The position numbers and the translations under genes are program-made. Shown in pieces: positions 50,378 to 60,100 of a stretch of 64,000 nucleotides of DNA. How positions within the stretch are numbered: position 1 is the stretch's first letter; each line of letters starts with the position of its first letter. The notes below the pieces were generated by a model, which did not search any database, was not told where the DNA came from, and saw only the letters and a list, made by a program, of their open reading frames with translations. Origin of the DNA: Flavobacteriales bacterium (GTDB lineage: Bacteria; Bacteroidota; Bacteroidia; Flavobacteriales_F; PHOS-HE28); the NCBI GenBank assembly GCA_016717305.1, contig JADKFY010000002.1, forward strand, positions 62,001-126,000, in the 5' to 3' direction.

Positions 50378-50385
50378 CAAAGTTA
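50378..50385 (-). promoter_or_regulatory. -7 box before the small lipoprotein (TAACTTTG)
   Basis: Exact TAnnTTTG match on the minus strand, 54 bases before the ATG at 50323. The -33 element is weak. Confidence 0.5.
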
Positions 50386-50412
50386 GCCCTTGGAACGTTC
50401 GTCGCTGCCGAA

Positions 50413-51147
50413 ATGTTTCAACAACAAACTACCGACCTTCGGGACCTTGTGACGACACATCCACATAACGTAAGGAAAAGGCCGGATATTGGACCGGGCT
50501 GGTATGAAGAGCTTTCTGGAGTCTTCGTGTCGGAGCAGTTCGTCCGGTTGAAAGCATTTCTAGTAAAGGAGCGGGCGCAACAAGTTGTGTTCCCCAAAGC
50601 GGGGGAGATCTTCGCGGCATTCCATCACACCGCGTTCGATCAGGTGCGGGTGGTGCTCTTGGGGCAGGATCCTTATCACGGACCGGGTCAAGCGCATGGT
50701 CTTAGTTTTTCCGTTCCTGATGGTGTCCCTCCTCCACCTTCGCTACAGAACATGTTCAAGGAACTCCAGCGGGACCTTGGGGTCCACAGGCCCACGACCG
50801 GAAACCTTCAGCAGTGGGCGAAGCAAGGTGTGTTGCTGTTGAACGCGACCCTAACGGTCCGGTCAGGAGTTGCCGGTTCTCACCAAGGGCAGGGCTGGGA
50901 GTATTTCACTGACGCGGTGATCAGGGCGATATCCGAGCACCATACTGGCATTGTGTTCTTGCTCTGGGGGCGTTTTGCCCAGCATAAGGCCGGTCTGATC
51001 AACGCTGAACGGCACTACATTTTGCGCGCTCCGCACCCATCGCCACTCTCTGCACATCGCGGCTTCTTGGGGTGTGGCCACTTCTCCAAGGTGAATGAAT
51101 TGTTGCTCGCCCAAGGTGGAACAGCTATCGATTGGAGCCTGCCATGA
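50413..51147 (+). CDS. ung: Uracil-DNA glycosylase
   Basis: Removes uracil from DNA at the start of base-excision repair. 244 residues. Catalytic water-activating Asp in GQDPYHGPGQAHGLSFS near residue 82, uracil-binding LLLNATLTV, and the DNA-binding HPSPLSAHRGF with the catalytic His near residue 205. Its stop overlaps the start of the next gene (ATGA at 51144). Confidence 0.97.
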   Translation: MFQQQTTDLRDLVTTHPHNVRKRPDIGPGWYEELSGVFVSEQFVRLKAFLVKERAQQVVFPKAGEIFAAFHHTAFDQVRVVLLGQDPYHGPGQAHGLSFSVPDGVPPPPSLQNMFKELQRDLGVHRPTTGNLQQWAKQGVLLLNATLTVRSGVAGSHQGQGWEYFTDAVIRAISEHHTGIVFLLWGRFAQHKAGLINAERHYILRAPHPSPLSAHRGFLGCGHFSKVNELLLAQGGTAIDWSLP

Positions 51148-52855
51148 ATCAGTTTCGCACGATCGGGTTCATGTTGGTGGCACTCGCCTTGTCAGTTCCC
51201 CTCATGGCACAGAGGCACACTATTTTGATACCGGTAGACAGTACACTTCCGAAAAAGTGGACCAGGCCTATTGTGGTCAGCAATGCGCGTTTGGTCAAAG
51301 AAAAAGTGGAAGAGCACGTTAACTTCCTTCAGGGAAAAGGCTACTTGGAGGCGACCATTGATACCTGTTACATAACAGGCGACACCAGTACCTGTCCGTT
51401 GGCGATGGGTCGCTTTTACCAATGGGCACGTCTTTCGCCACGCGGTGTACCGACGGAGATCGCCAGTGAAGCGCGCATACGGGAGAAGCTGTACGCGAAC
51501 AGGCCCATTGACCCACGGCAGGTGCGCGATCTATTGACCGACTTGTTAAGTCGCAGCGAGAACAACGGTCATCCGTTCGCCAAGGTCTGGTTGGACAGCA
51601 TACGGACGGAGGGGACCGGCATGGTGGCCACGATCATGATGGACCAAGGTCGTTTGGTGAATTATGACAGCGTGGTGGTGAAGGGCACATTGCGCACGAA
51701 TCGAAGGTTCCTTCAAGCCAGCATTGGCATCCGTCCTGGTGATCTGTACAATGAAGCCTTGGTCCAGAGCATTGAACGCCGTGTGCGTGAATTGCCCTTC
51801 GTAACCCAGAAACAAAGGCCTTATGTGCAATTCACCCCCGAAAGCACCAAGCTCTATTTGTTCTTGGACACCAGAAAAGCGAGTTCGATCAACGGTGTAT
51901 TGGGTCTTCAACCAAATGCAATAACCGGTAAGGTGGCCCTAACGGGGGATATTGATCTTAAGCTCCGGAATGCCCTGAAACGCGGAGAAGCCATCGACCT
52001 GAATTTCAGAAGCTTGCAGAATTCCACCCAAGACCTGAAGGTCCACACGAATTTGCCCTTCGCCTTCAACACGCCCTTCGGGATCGATGGCAGCCTAAAG
52101 CTTTTCAAGAGGGATAGCACATTCTTGGAACTCAATTCAAGGGGAGGCGTGGAATACCTGCTCAACAGAGGAGATAAACTCACTGTTTTCGTGAACAGCA
52201 AGAGCAGTGATCGACTCGGTTCCAACGTTATCGCGCAACCCGGCTTGGCCGATGTGAAACTTCTGAGCTACGGATTAGCGGTAACCCGTGAACGGTTCGA
52301 TTACCGGTTCAATCCCAAGCGAGGGCATTCCATACTTTTAGAGGGCTCTGCTGGGCGAAGAGGACCAGCCAAGCGGTGTTCGGCCAATTGGAACAACCCG
52401 TGGATACACGTACCACGCAGATCGAGATCAGTGGCGTGTTCGTGGGGCACATAGGCTTCGGAAGGCGCAGTACATTGCGGTTGGTAGCGCAAGGTGGCCA
52501 AATGGTGAACAAGGACCTGTACACCAACGAACTGTATCGGGTGGGTGGGTTGAAGACCTTGCGAGGGGCCAATGAGGCTTCGATCTTTTGTTCATCCTAT
52601 GCGATCGGCACGGTTGAATACCGCTATGTTTTCGAGGAGAACTCAAACTTCTTCCTCTTTGTGGACCAAGCCTGGTGGGAGAACCAAGTGAAGGACCGTT
52701 TCGCCACGGACACGCCGCTTGGCTTCGGAGTGGGAACCACCTTTGAGACCAAAGCAGGCTTGTTCAGTCTTACGTATGCCTTGGGCCAACAATTCGGAGC
52801 ACCAATTGAGCTTAGGGCCGGTAAAGTACATTTTGGGTTCATCAGTTTGTTCTAA
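51144..52855 (+). pseudogene. BamA/TamA-like outer-membrane protein, broken by a -1 frameshift
   Basis: Starts at ATG 51144, overlapping the ung stop, with a signal peptide (FMLVALALSVPLMAQ). The first part has POTRA-like segments (VEEHVNFLQGKGYLEATIDT, RRFLQASIGIRPGDLYNEAL) and beta-barrel strands. In the first frame the barrel breaks off after LLEGSAG and runs out of frame to 52454. The frame one base away continues it with TSQAVFGQLEQPVDT and goes on to a normal barrel end (HFGFISLF) at 52855. The shift point is about 52359-52363, where one base seems missing. The whole would be about 570 residues. Either a pseudogene or a sequencing error. Confidence 0.8.
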
Positions 52856-52867
52856 GGGAACGGTTCA

Positions 52868-52899
52868 TTTGAATGGCCAATGTGACGAACCTAATTTTG
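52868..52899 (+). promoter_or_regulatory. Promoter of the L,D-transpeptidase gene
   Basis: TTTG (-33, 52868-52871), a 20-base spacer, TAATTTTG (-7, 52892-52899). Both boxes are full matches; the ATG is 24 bases further on. Confidence 0.8.
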
Positions 52900-52923
52900 T
52901 GGAATGATCTTGCATAAGGCCCA

Positions 52924-53556
52924 ATGAGGAACTGGATCTTGGTTTTGGCACTGCTCGGTTTCGGGGTGCCCGGATCCTTTGCCTTTCCACCTCCTTTCCA
53001 TACCGACCCACCAAAACAAGGGTTGATCGATCTGCTGATGGACTATATGGGTTCAAAATACCCTGCAGTTGATGCCAGCGGGGATCTGTTGTACATTTCC
53101 GTGGAGCGGCAAAGTCTCTTTCATGTGCGCAGCGGTAGGCTGCTGGCGGAATACCGGATCGCCACGGCCAGAGCAGGGTTGGGTAGCACGGTGGACAGTT
53201 ACCGAACGCCCATGGGACTGCACCGAATAAGCGAAAAGATCGGGGAGGATGTTCCTTCTCTGGGTATCATAAAGGACCGTCATTTTACCGGTGAATTGGC
53301 CGATCCAGATTTCGCCGGAGTGGACAAGGATTGGATCACCAGTCGTGTATTGTGGCTGGACGGATTAGAGCCCGGCTTGAACAAGGGCGGCGATGTGGAT
53401 AGTCACGCCAGATACATCTACATCCATGGTACTGCCAACGAGCGCTCCTTGGGCAGTGCCAGCAGCATGGGCTGTGTGCGCATGCGGAACGATGACGTGA
53501 TCGAGCTCTACGGTCAAGTACCCATTGGCGCGTTGGTCGTGATATTGGACAATTGA
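52924..53556 (+). CDS. L,D-transpeptidase (YkuD domain), secreted
   Basis: 210 residues with a signal peptide (ILVLALLGFGVPGSFA). The YkuD catalytic block is complete: His in IYIHGTANERSLG and the nucleophile Cys in ASSMGCVRMRNDD. Such enzymes make 3-3 peptidoglycan cross-links or attach proteins to the wall. Its own promoter precedes it. Confidence 0.9.
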   Translation: MRNWILVLALLGFGVPGSFAFPPPFHTDPPKQGLIDLLMDYMGSKYPAVDASGDLLYISVERQSLFHVRSGRLLAEYRIATARAGLGSTVDSYRTPMGLHRISEKIGEDVPSLGIIKDRHFTGELADPDFAGVDKDWITSRVLWLDGLEPGLNKGGDVDSHARYIYIHGTANERSLGSASSMGCVRMRNDDVIELYGQVPIGALVVILDN

Positions 53557-53608
53557 GCCAGTTCAACGGCAGTGGCTTTCCGCAAAGGAGGCTGTAACTT
53601 CGCAACGT

Positions 53609-54916
53609 ATGGACGTCACCTCCCTGATCCTCGGATCCTTGTTGGGCCTCTTGTTGGGCATCGTGGCCCATGCATGGTGGTCGCGTGGGCGCGATGGGTC
53701 GGCCGTTGATCTGGTGAGGCAACAATTCGCGAATGAACGTGCCGATCTCGAACGCCGGATGGGTGAATATGCAACTGAGGCGAATGAACGCACACGCGAG
53801 GCGATGGACTTGAACGCCATGGTCGCCAAGGAGACGGAGCGCAACCGAGGTTTACAGGAGAAGCTGGATGGGCAGCAGGTGGAAATGGAAAAGGCACAGG
53901 CCCGCCTAACCACGGAATTCGAAGTGATCGCGGACAAATTGCTGAAAGCCCGCGGCAAGGAACTGAATGACCAACAACAGGAGAAGTTGGGCACCATTCT
54001 GAAACCGTTGAACGACAAGATCAAGGAGTTCGAGGAACAGGTGCGTAAGAATTACGAGAACGAAGGCAAGGAACGTTACCTGCTGAAGAACGAAGTCGCC
54101 AAGTTGGTAGAACAGAATCAACGCTTGAGCAAGGATGCCGACAACTTGACCAAGGCCTTGAAGGGTGATTCGCAAGCGCAAGGAGCTTGGGGAGAAATGC
54201 TTTTGGAGAAACTGCTGGAGGGCAGTGGACTGATGCGCGGCCAAGAATACAGCATGCAGGAAAGTACCACCATGGCCGACGGCACTCGCCTCAGACCCGA
54301 CGCGGTGGTGATGCTGCCCGAGGAGAAATTCCTGGTGATCGACTCCAAGGTCTCCTTGGTGCATTACGAACGCTTCACGGCCGCAACCGATGAACAAGAG
54401 CGTGACCGCAATTTGAAACTACATGTGGAAAGTATGCGGGCACATGCCAAGGGCTTGGGGGAGAAGAACTACACCAAGCTGTACGAGGTGAACAGTGTTG
54501 ATTTCGTGCTCATGTTCGTGCCATTGGAGCCCGCATTTCTATTGGCGTTGCGTGAACGGCCGGAGATCTTCCAAGAGGCGTACGATAGGCAAGTGGTCAT
54601 GGTGTCACATACCACGTTAATGGCAACGCTGCGCACCATACAAGGAATTTGGAAACATGAGCGGATCGCGCGTAATCACATGGCAATTGCCGAACGTGCT
54701 GGTGCGTTGTATGATAAATTCGTCGGCTTCACCGAAGACCTTGGCCGTATCGGAAAGAACGTGAACGACGCAAAGGACAGTTATGAGAAGGCCTTGGGTA
54801 AGTTGGCGGAAGGTCCTGGAAACCTGTTGCGCCAAGTGGAGTTGTTGAAGGACCTGGGTGCAAAGACGAGCAAGTCGTTGCACCCGAAATTGTTGGAACG
54901 ATCCTTGGAAGAGTAA
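53609..54916 (+). CDS. rmuC: DNA recombination protein RmuC
   Basis: 435 residues. One N-terminal membrane segment (SLILGSLLGLLLGIVAHAWW), then a long coiled coil (about residues 30-175), then the RmuC domain with a nuclease-like fold: GAWGEMLLEKLLEGSGL, RLRPDAVVMLPEEKFLVIDS and FVPLEPAFLLALRE. Known to limit inversions between repeats in Escherichia coli. A TAACTTCG element (one base off the -7 box) lies seven bases before the ATG. Confidence 0.93.
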   Translation: MDVTSLILGSLLGLLLGIVAHAWWSRGRDGSAVDLVRQQFANERADLERRMGEYATEANERTREAMDLNAMVAKETERNRGLQEKLDGQQVEMEKAQARLTTEFEVIADKLLKARGKELNDQQQEKLGTILKPLNDKIKEFEEQVRKNYENEGKERYLLKNEVAKLVEQNQRLSKDADNLTKALKGDSQAQGAWGEMLLEKLLEGSGLMRGQEYSMQESTTMADGTRLRPDAVVMLPEEKFLVIDSKVSLVHYERFTAATDEQERDRNLKLHVESMRAHAKGLGEKNYTKLYEVNSVDFVLMFVPLEPAFLLALRERPEIFQEAYDRQVVMVSHTTLMATLRTIQGIWKHERIARNHMAIAERAGALYDKFVGFTEDLGRIGKNVNDAKDSYEKALGKLAEGPGNLLRQVELLKDLGAKTSKSLHPKLLERSLEE

Positions 54917-54936
54917 GGGTGGGAAATTTCCCGCCC
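54913..54936 (+). repeat. Intercistronic hairpin repeat, copy 5 (rmuC-GWxTD gene)
   Basis: GTAAGGGTGGGAAATTTCCC followed by GCCC; the core GGGAAATTTCCC is perfect. The repeat overlaps the rmuC TAA stop. It is the only copy outside the ribosomal operon in this window. Confidence 0.65.
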
Positions 54937-54959
54937 ACGATGAAAGTAAGTTGTTTGGA

Positions 54960-56234
54960 ATGATGAGAACACTGTACTTGCTCGTTTTGCTGGCGCTGTT
55001 CGTCGCAGGCTGCGGATCCGCCGTACCAGTGAACAATCGTGACAACCTTGCGTACCTCTATGGAAAGGGTGGTTCGCAAATGCTGTTGCAGGCGCGTGTC
55101 CACCACATTTCACCGGAACGATCCAGGGTATACTACAAGTTGAATACGCGCGAGATCTTGTACAAGAGCAATGGGACAGGTGGACCTTTCCATGCCTCCG
55201 TGCGGATCAGTTACGAATCGTACGACGCGTATGGCGGAAAAGTGCTTTTGGACAGTGCCAGCACGTTGATCGACGATGAGAGCATTGACCCGACCGAGGA
55301 GCGCGAATTGATAGGTAGCATGGACCTGCGCCGCAAGGAGCAACAACCATTCATCTTAAAAGTGATGGCGCGTGACCTGAACCGCGACCTCGAGACCACT
55401 GTGTATGTTCGTGTGGAGAAGGATGGAATGGGGATCCGCCAGTATTTCATGCCCGTGGACACCGCGTATGGATTGCCCTTGTTCACTGATCACTTCAAAG
55501 GAGGGGTGATAAAGGTCCGGTGCGAAGTATGTTCCGGGCAGGAACTACGTGGTGCACACCATCCCATAGGGACAACTTTACCGGCACCTGTTTTCACAAG
55601 TGGAAGCACGCTGGAAGCATTAGAAAGTTCTGTGGATAGCACATTCCTGATCCAAGTGGATAGCGAAGGAGAATTCACCTTGGATCTGAGCCGTCCCGGA
55701 ACCTATCACCTCTTGCCCGATACCGCTCAACGTGCTGGCTACACCCTGTTTTCCGTTGACGATGCCTATCCCTTCGTCTCCACGGCCACCGACATGTTGA
55801 AGCCGATGCGTTACATCACCTCGAACCAGGAATTCGAACGTATCACGAATGCGACGGACGTACGACGATCGATCGAGAAGTTCTGGGTCGACGCGGCCGG
55901 TGATCGCGAACGTGCTCGTGAAGCCATTCGCATCTATTATGGCAGGGTGGAGAATGCGAACCGTCATTTCACGGCCGAGGTAGAGGGCTGGCGCACCGAT
56001 CGAGGCTTGGTGCACATCATCTTCGGCACGCCAACATCCATCTACAGAACGGATGCCCAAGAAACATGGATCTATGGTGAAGAGAACAACCTGATGAGTC
56101 TCACCTTCACCTTCAAAAGACGAAAGACACCATACAGCGACAACGATCTGGTATTGCAACGTGACCCTTTGTTGAAAGGGGCATGGTACCGTAACGTGGA
56201 AAGCTGGCGGAACGGAAGGGTTTACCAAAATTGA
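54960..56234 (+). CDS. GWxTD-domain lipoprotein
   Basis: 424 residues from the ATG at 54960 (MMRTLYLLVLLALFVAGC); the frame is open further upstream but overlaps rmuC and the hairpin repeat. Lipobox VAGC, so a lipid-anchored envelope protein. Ig-like strands in the first 250 residues, and the family domain near residue 345 with VEGWRTDRGLVHIIFGTP (GWxTD). Function unknown; the family is common in Bacteroidota. rlmB follows 60 bases on. Confidence 0.88.
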   Translation: MMRTLYLLVLLALFVAGCGSAVPVNNRDNLAYLYGKGGSQMLLQARVHHISPERSRVYYKLNTREILYKSNGTGGPFHASVRISYESYDAYGGKVLLDSASTLIDDESIDPTEERELIGSMDLRRKEQQPFILKVMARDLNRDLETTVYVRVEKDGMGIRQYFMPVDTAYGLPLFTDHFKGGVIKVRCEVCSGQELRGAHHPIGTTLPAPVFTSGSTLEALESSVDSTFLIQVDSEGEFTLDLSRPGTYHLLPDTAQRAGYTLFSVDDAYPFVSTATDMLKPMRYITSNQEFERITNATDVRRSIEKFWVDAAGDRERAREAIRIYYGRVENANRHFTAEVEGWRTDRGLVHIIFGTPTSIYRTDAQETWIYGEENNLMSLTFTFKRRKTPYSDNDLVLQRDPLLKGAWYRNVESWRNGRVYQN

Positions 56235-56294
56235 ACGGAAGGCTCGAAGACGATCTCGCCACCGGGTCAATATCCAAAGAAGAACTGAGAAGAC

Positions 56295-57038
56295 ATGGCG
56301 ACCAACGATATGGTATGCGGCGTATGGCCGGTGATCGAAGCGTTACGTGCGGGGAAGAACGTAGAGAAACTACTGATCCGGAGGGAGGCCGGTGGCGATG
56401 GGGTGAAGGAGATCCGGCAACTGGCCTTGGATCGCGACATTCCGTGGCAACCCGTTCCCGTTGAGAAATTGGACCGCTTGACCAAGACGGAGCACCAAGG
56501 TGTGATCGCCTTCCTGAGCCAAGTGGAAGAACAGGACCTGAACGAAGTGATCACCATGGCCTATGAACGTGGTGAAGTGCCCTTCATTCTTGCGCTGGAC
56601 AGTGTTACCGACGTTCGTAACATGGGTGCCATAGCTCGCAGTGCCGAATGCTTTGGGGTACATGCGATGCTCGTTCCCAAAATGGGTACCGCGCGTTTGG
56701 GACCTGATGCCGTGAAGAGCAGTGCAGGTGCATTGTTGCGCAAGCCGGTCTGTCGAGTAAATCGTTTTACGGATGCGCTCCGGGCCGCTCGTGAGCAAGG
56801 ATTGCGCATCGTTGCTTGTACGGAGAAGGGCACATTGACGTTGGACGATGCCGATCTGAATGGTCCTTTGGTACTGGTAATGGGATCGGAGGATGAGGGG
56901 ATCAGCGATGCGGTGATCCGCATGGCGGATGACCTGGTGAACATCCCCATGGCGGGATCGATCGGTTCGTTGAACGTGTCGGTTGCTACTGGCATCGTGT
57001 TGCATGCCGCACTTCGTCAGCGGAAAGTGAAGGTGTGA
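56295..57038 (+). CDS. rlmB: 23S rRNA (guanosine-2'-O)-methyltransferase RlmB
   Basis: 247 residues of the SpoU/TrmH class with the extra N-terminal substrate-binding domain (VCGVWPVIEALRAGKNVEKL, TEHQGVIAFLSQ). SpoU motifs: NMGAIARSAECFGV, VLVMGSEDEGISD and IPMAGSIGSLNVSVATGIVL. Methylates G2251 (Escherichia coli numbering) in the peptidyl-transferase P loop; the assignment to this base is by family. Confidence 0.92.
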   Translation: MATNDMVCGVWPVIEALRAGKNVEKLLIRREAGGDGVKEIRQLALDRDIPWQPVPVEKLDRLTKTEHQGVIAFLSQVEEQDLNEVITMAYERGEVPFILALDSVTDVRNMGAIARSAECFGVHAMLVPKMGTARLGPDAVKSSAGALLRKPVCRVNRFTDALRAAREQGLRIVACTEKGTLTLDDADLNGPLVLVMGSEDEGISDAVIRMADDLVNIPMAGSIGSLNVSVATGIVLHAALRQRKVKV

Positions 57039-57175
57039 ATTGTTTTCCGTCCCGCGTTCTTCCGTAACCGATCCTCTTGTTGAGAATGGGCTGATGCAAC
57101 AATTTCGGCCCGGCTCAGGTATAACGGCCTCGTATTCCATGCCCAACGGTGAACAGTTCCGTGCGGCAATGAACC

Positions 57176-60100
57176 ATGAGGACCAATATAGGATCAGGAC
57201 CATTCATTCCAAAGTGCATACGTGCATCGCTCTTTACTGCACTTATCGGCAGCTGTGGGTTCGTTACCGCCAATAGTGGTGGCACGATCGGTCCTGCTGA
57301 GCCGGGTGGAATTGCTCTGATAGCCACACCTCTTACATACATTGGTGGAGATAATGTGAGTTGCTTCAACGCGGCTGACGGTGCGATCGATCTGGAGATC
57401 AACGGAGGCGTTTCACCATACACAGTGCAATGGACAGGCCCCAATGGATATGCGGACCCGAATGAGGATATCAGCGGGTTGGTGATCGGAACGTACACGG
57501 TCCTGGTAGTGGATGACCTTGGTGCAACCGCCTCGATCGATGTGGTGCTCGATGGCCCCGAACTGCTGACATTGGAACAAGAAGCGTTCATTTACAATGG
57601 GGGTAACAACGTTTCGTGTGCCGGTGCCTCGGATGGTTCCGTGGACATGGCCGTTGTCGGCGGTAGTTCTCCATACAACATCTCCTGGACCGATGGACTT
57701 GGATACAGCGCAACCACGGAAGACATAAGTGGGATCGCGGCAGGCTTCTATCAAGCCGTAGTGATCGATACGAACGGCTGTTTCGCTACACGTACCATAG
57801 AGTTGCAAGCTCCAGCCGTGTTGGAGATCACAGCGATATTTTCCGATATGAACGGATTCAACCTTTCATGCAGCGATGGCTCCGACGGGCGGATCGAACT
57901 TCAAGTACAAGGTGGTGTTTCTCCGTACACATACGCATGGGGCAACGGATCCACGGATCAGATCGCTGATGGATTGGCCGCAGGTGAACAAACAGTTGTA
58001 GTAACCGACGTTGCTGGTTGTGCTGCGAGTGCGACCTACACGCTAACAGCACCAGCCGCTTTGGTGGTAACGGCCAACGCATTCATCTACGCCAATGGAG
58101 GGAACACTTCATGTGCCGATGTATCGGACGGTGCGATCGCGGCGAATATTTCAGGTGGCACGGAACCCTACGAATTGGATTGGATCGGTCCGAATGGATA
58201 TTCTTCAACGGAAGGAACGATCAATGCACTGGGATCAGGCAACTATCAACTTACCGTAACGGACGACAATGGTTGCGTACGATCAGTAACGACGATCCTT
58301 TCGGATCCTGAACCGATCTCCATTACGTTGGAGCCGACCATCTTCCAAGGTGGCTACAAGATCCCTTGCGCGGGAGATGCTTCGGGAGCGATCCATGCTT
58401 CGGTGAGCGGAGGAACGAATGACTACATCTACAGTTGGAGCGGGCCGGGGTCGTTCACGAGCGATCAGGCGGATATCGACTCGCTCATTGCAGGTGTTTA
58501 CGTGCTGAATGTGTTTGATGGAAAAGGCTGTCCTGCATCGGCGTCGATAGACCTTACCGCTCCTGATCCGATCACGATCGCACTCGATATCTCCGATCAT
58601 TTTGGCTTTGCGATCAGTTGCGTCGGCGATGATGGCTCCATTGACGTTACCATAAGTGGTGGCACCATGGACTATGATCACGCATGGTCATCCTCCAACG
58701 GTTTCAGTAGCAATATACCGGACATCGGTGGGCTTGGGATCGGGTCATACACATTGATCGTTACGGATGCGAACGGTTGCCAGTTGGATACGACCCTAGC
58801 ATTGATCGCACCCGAACCATTGCAGGCACAAATGGATGTGCAGGATATAGTTTGTGCGAACGGTCCTTCGGGCAGTATTGATCTCACCTTTTCAGGTGGT
58901 GGATCGGTCTATACGCACAGCTGGACCGGTCCGAACGGCTTCATTTCTACGGCTGAGGACATTTCGGGATTGGCCAGTGGAACCTACACGGTCACTGTGA
59001 TGGATGATGTGGGATGCACAGGCGAGTTCACTGCGATATTGACTGCACCAACAGCGATATCAAGTGGTGCCATCATTTCGTTCTTCGGCCATTTCGAATT
59101 GCAATGTGCGAACGATAGTTCTGGATCCTTCGAGCTGGACCCGCAAGGTGGTACCGGTCCATTTGATGTATCGGTCTCCGGTCCGAACGGATATTCATCC
59201 ACTGTCATGTCAAACACCCATTTGGTAGCAGGGACATACCAGGTCTCGATAAGCGACCATGCCGGATGCACTTTGGACACCATGATCACACTCTCGCAGC
59301 CGCAGGACGTGATGAACGTGGACCTTGTACCATTCGTTTATCCGAGCGGGACGAACATCAGTTGTTTTGGTGTCGCCGATGGAAGTATTGATGCAATGGT
59401 ACTAGGTGGAGTTGCACCGTACACGATCGCTTGGAGTGGGCCTGATGGATTCGCTTCTACACAGGAGGATATTGGCTCACTTGTAGCGAGTGATCAACCG
59501 TATATGTTGGTTATAACCGACGACAACCATTGCTCGTTCTCAACAAACGTGATCTTGACCGGACCAGCTTCCGGACTGCACGCCGACGTGGAAGCCCCAG
59601 TGTTCCCGGGTGGCGCGAACATCAGTTGTTCAGCGGCCGAAGATGGTAGTATCGACCTTTCCGTGGGTGGTGGTAATAGCGGTTACACCTACAGTTGGAG
59701 TGGTCCCAACGGGTTTACTTCAACACACGAAGACATTACTGGACTAAGTGCTGGCACCTACACGGCGACGATAATGGATATGAATGGTTGTTCGTTGCAA
59801 GAGGTTGTGACGTTGGTTGCACCTTCGCTGCTTTCCACAGCGCTACAAGCGAACACATTTCCGGGTGGAACAACGATCTCATGCAATGGCGTTGCAGATG
59901 GTTCGATCAACGCGACCATTCAAGGTGGCGTGGGACCATTGACCTTGACTTGGTCCGGTCCACAAGGCTTCACTTCAACTGAAGGGTGGGTTTCCAACTT
60001 GGGAGAAGGGACCTATTGCTTGCTGGTTACCGATGTCAATGGCTGCACTACGGAGCGCTGCCTGGAATTGGTTGCACCGCCCGTTTTGTCGATCCAGTCC

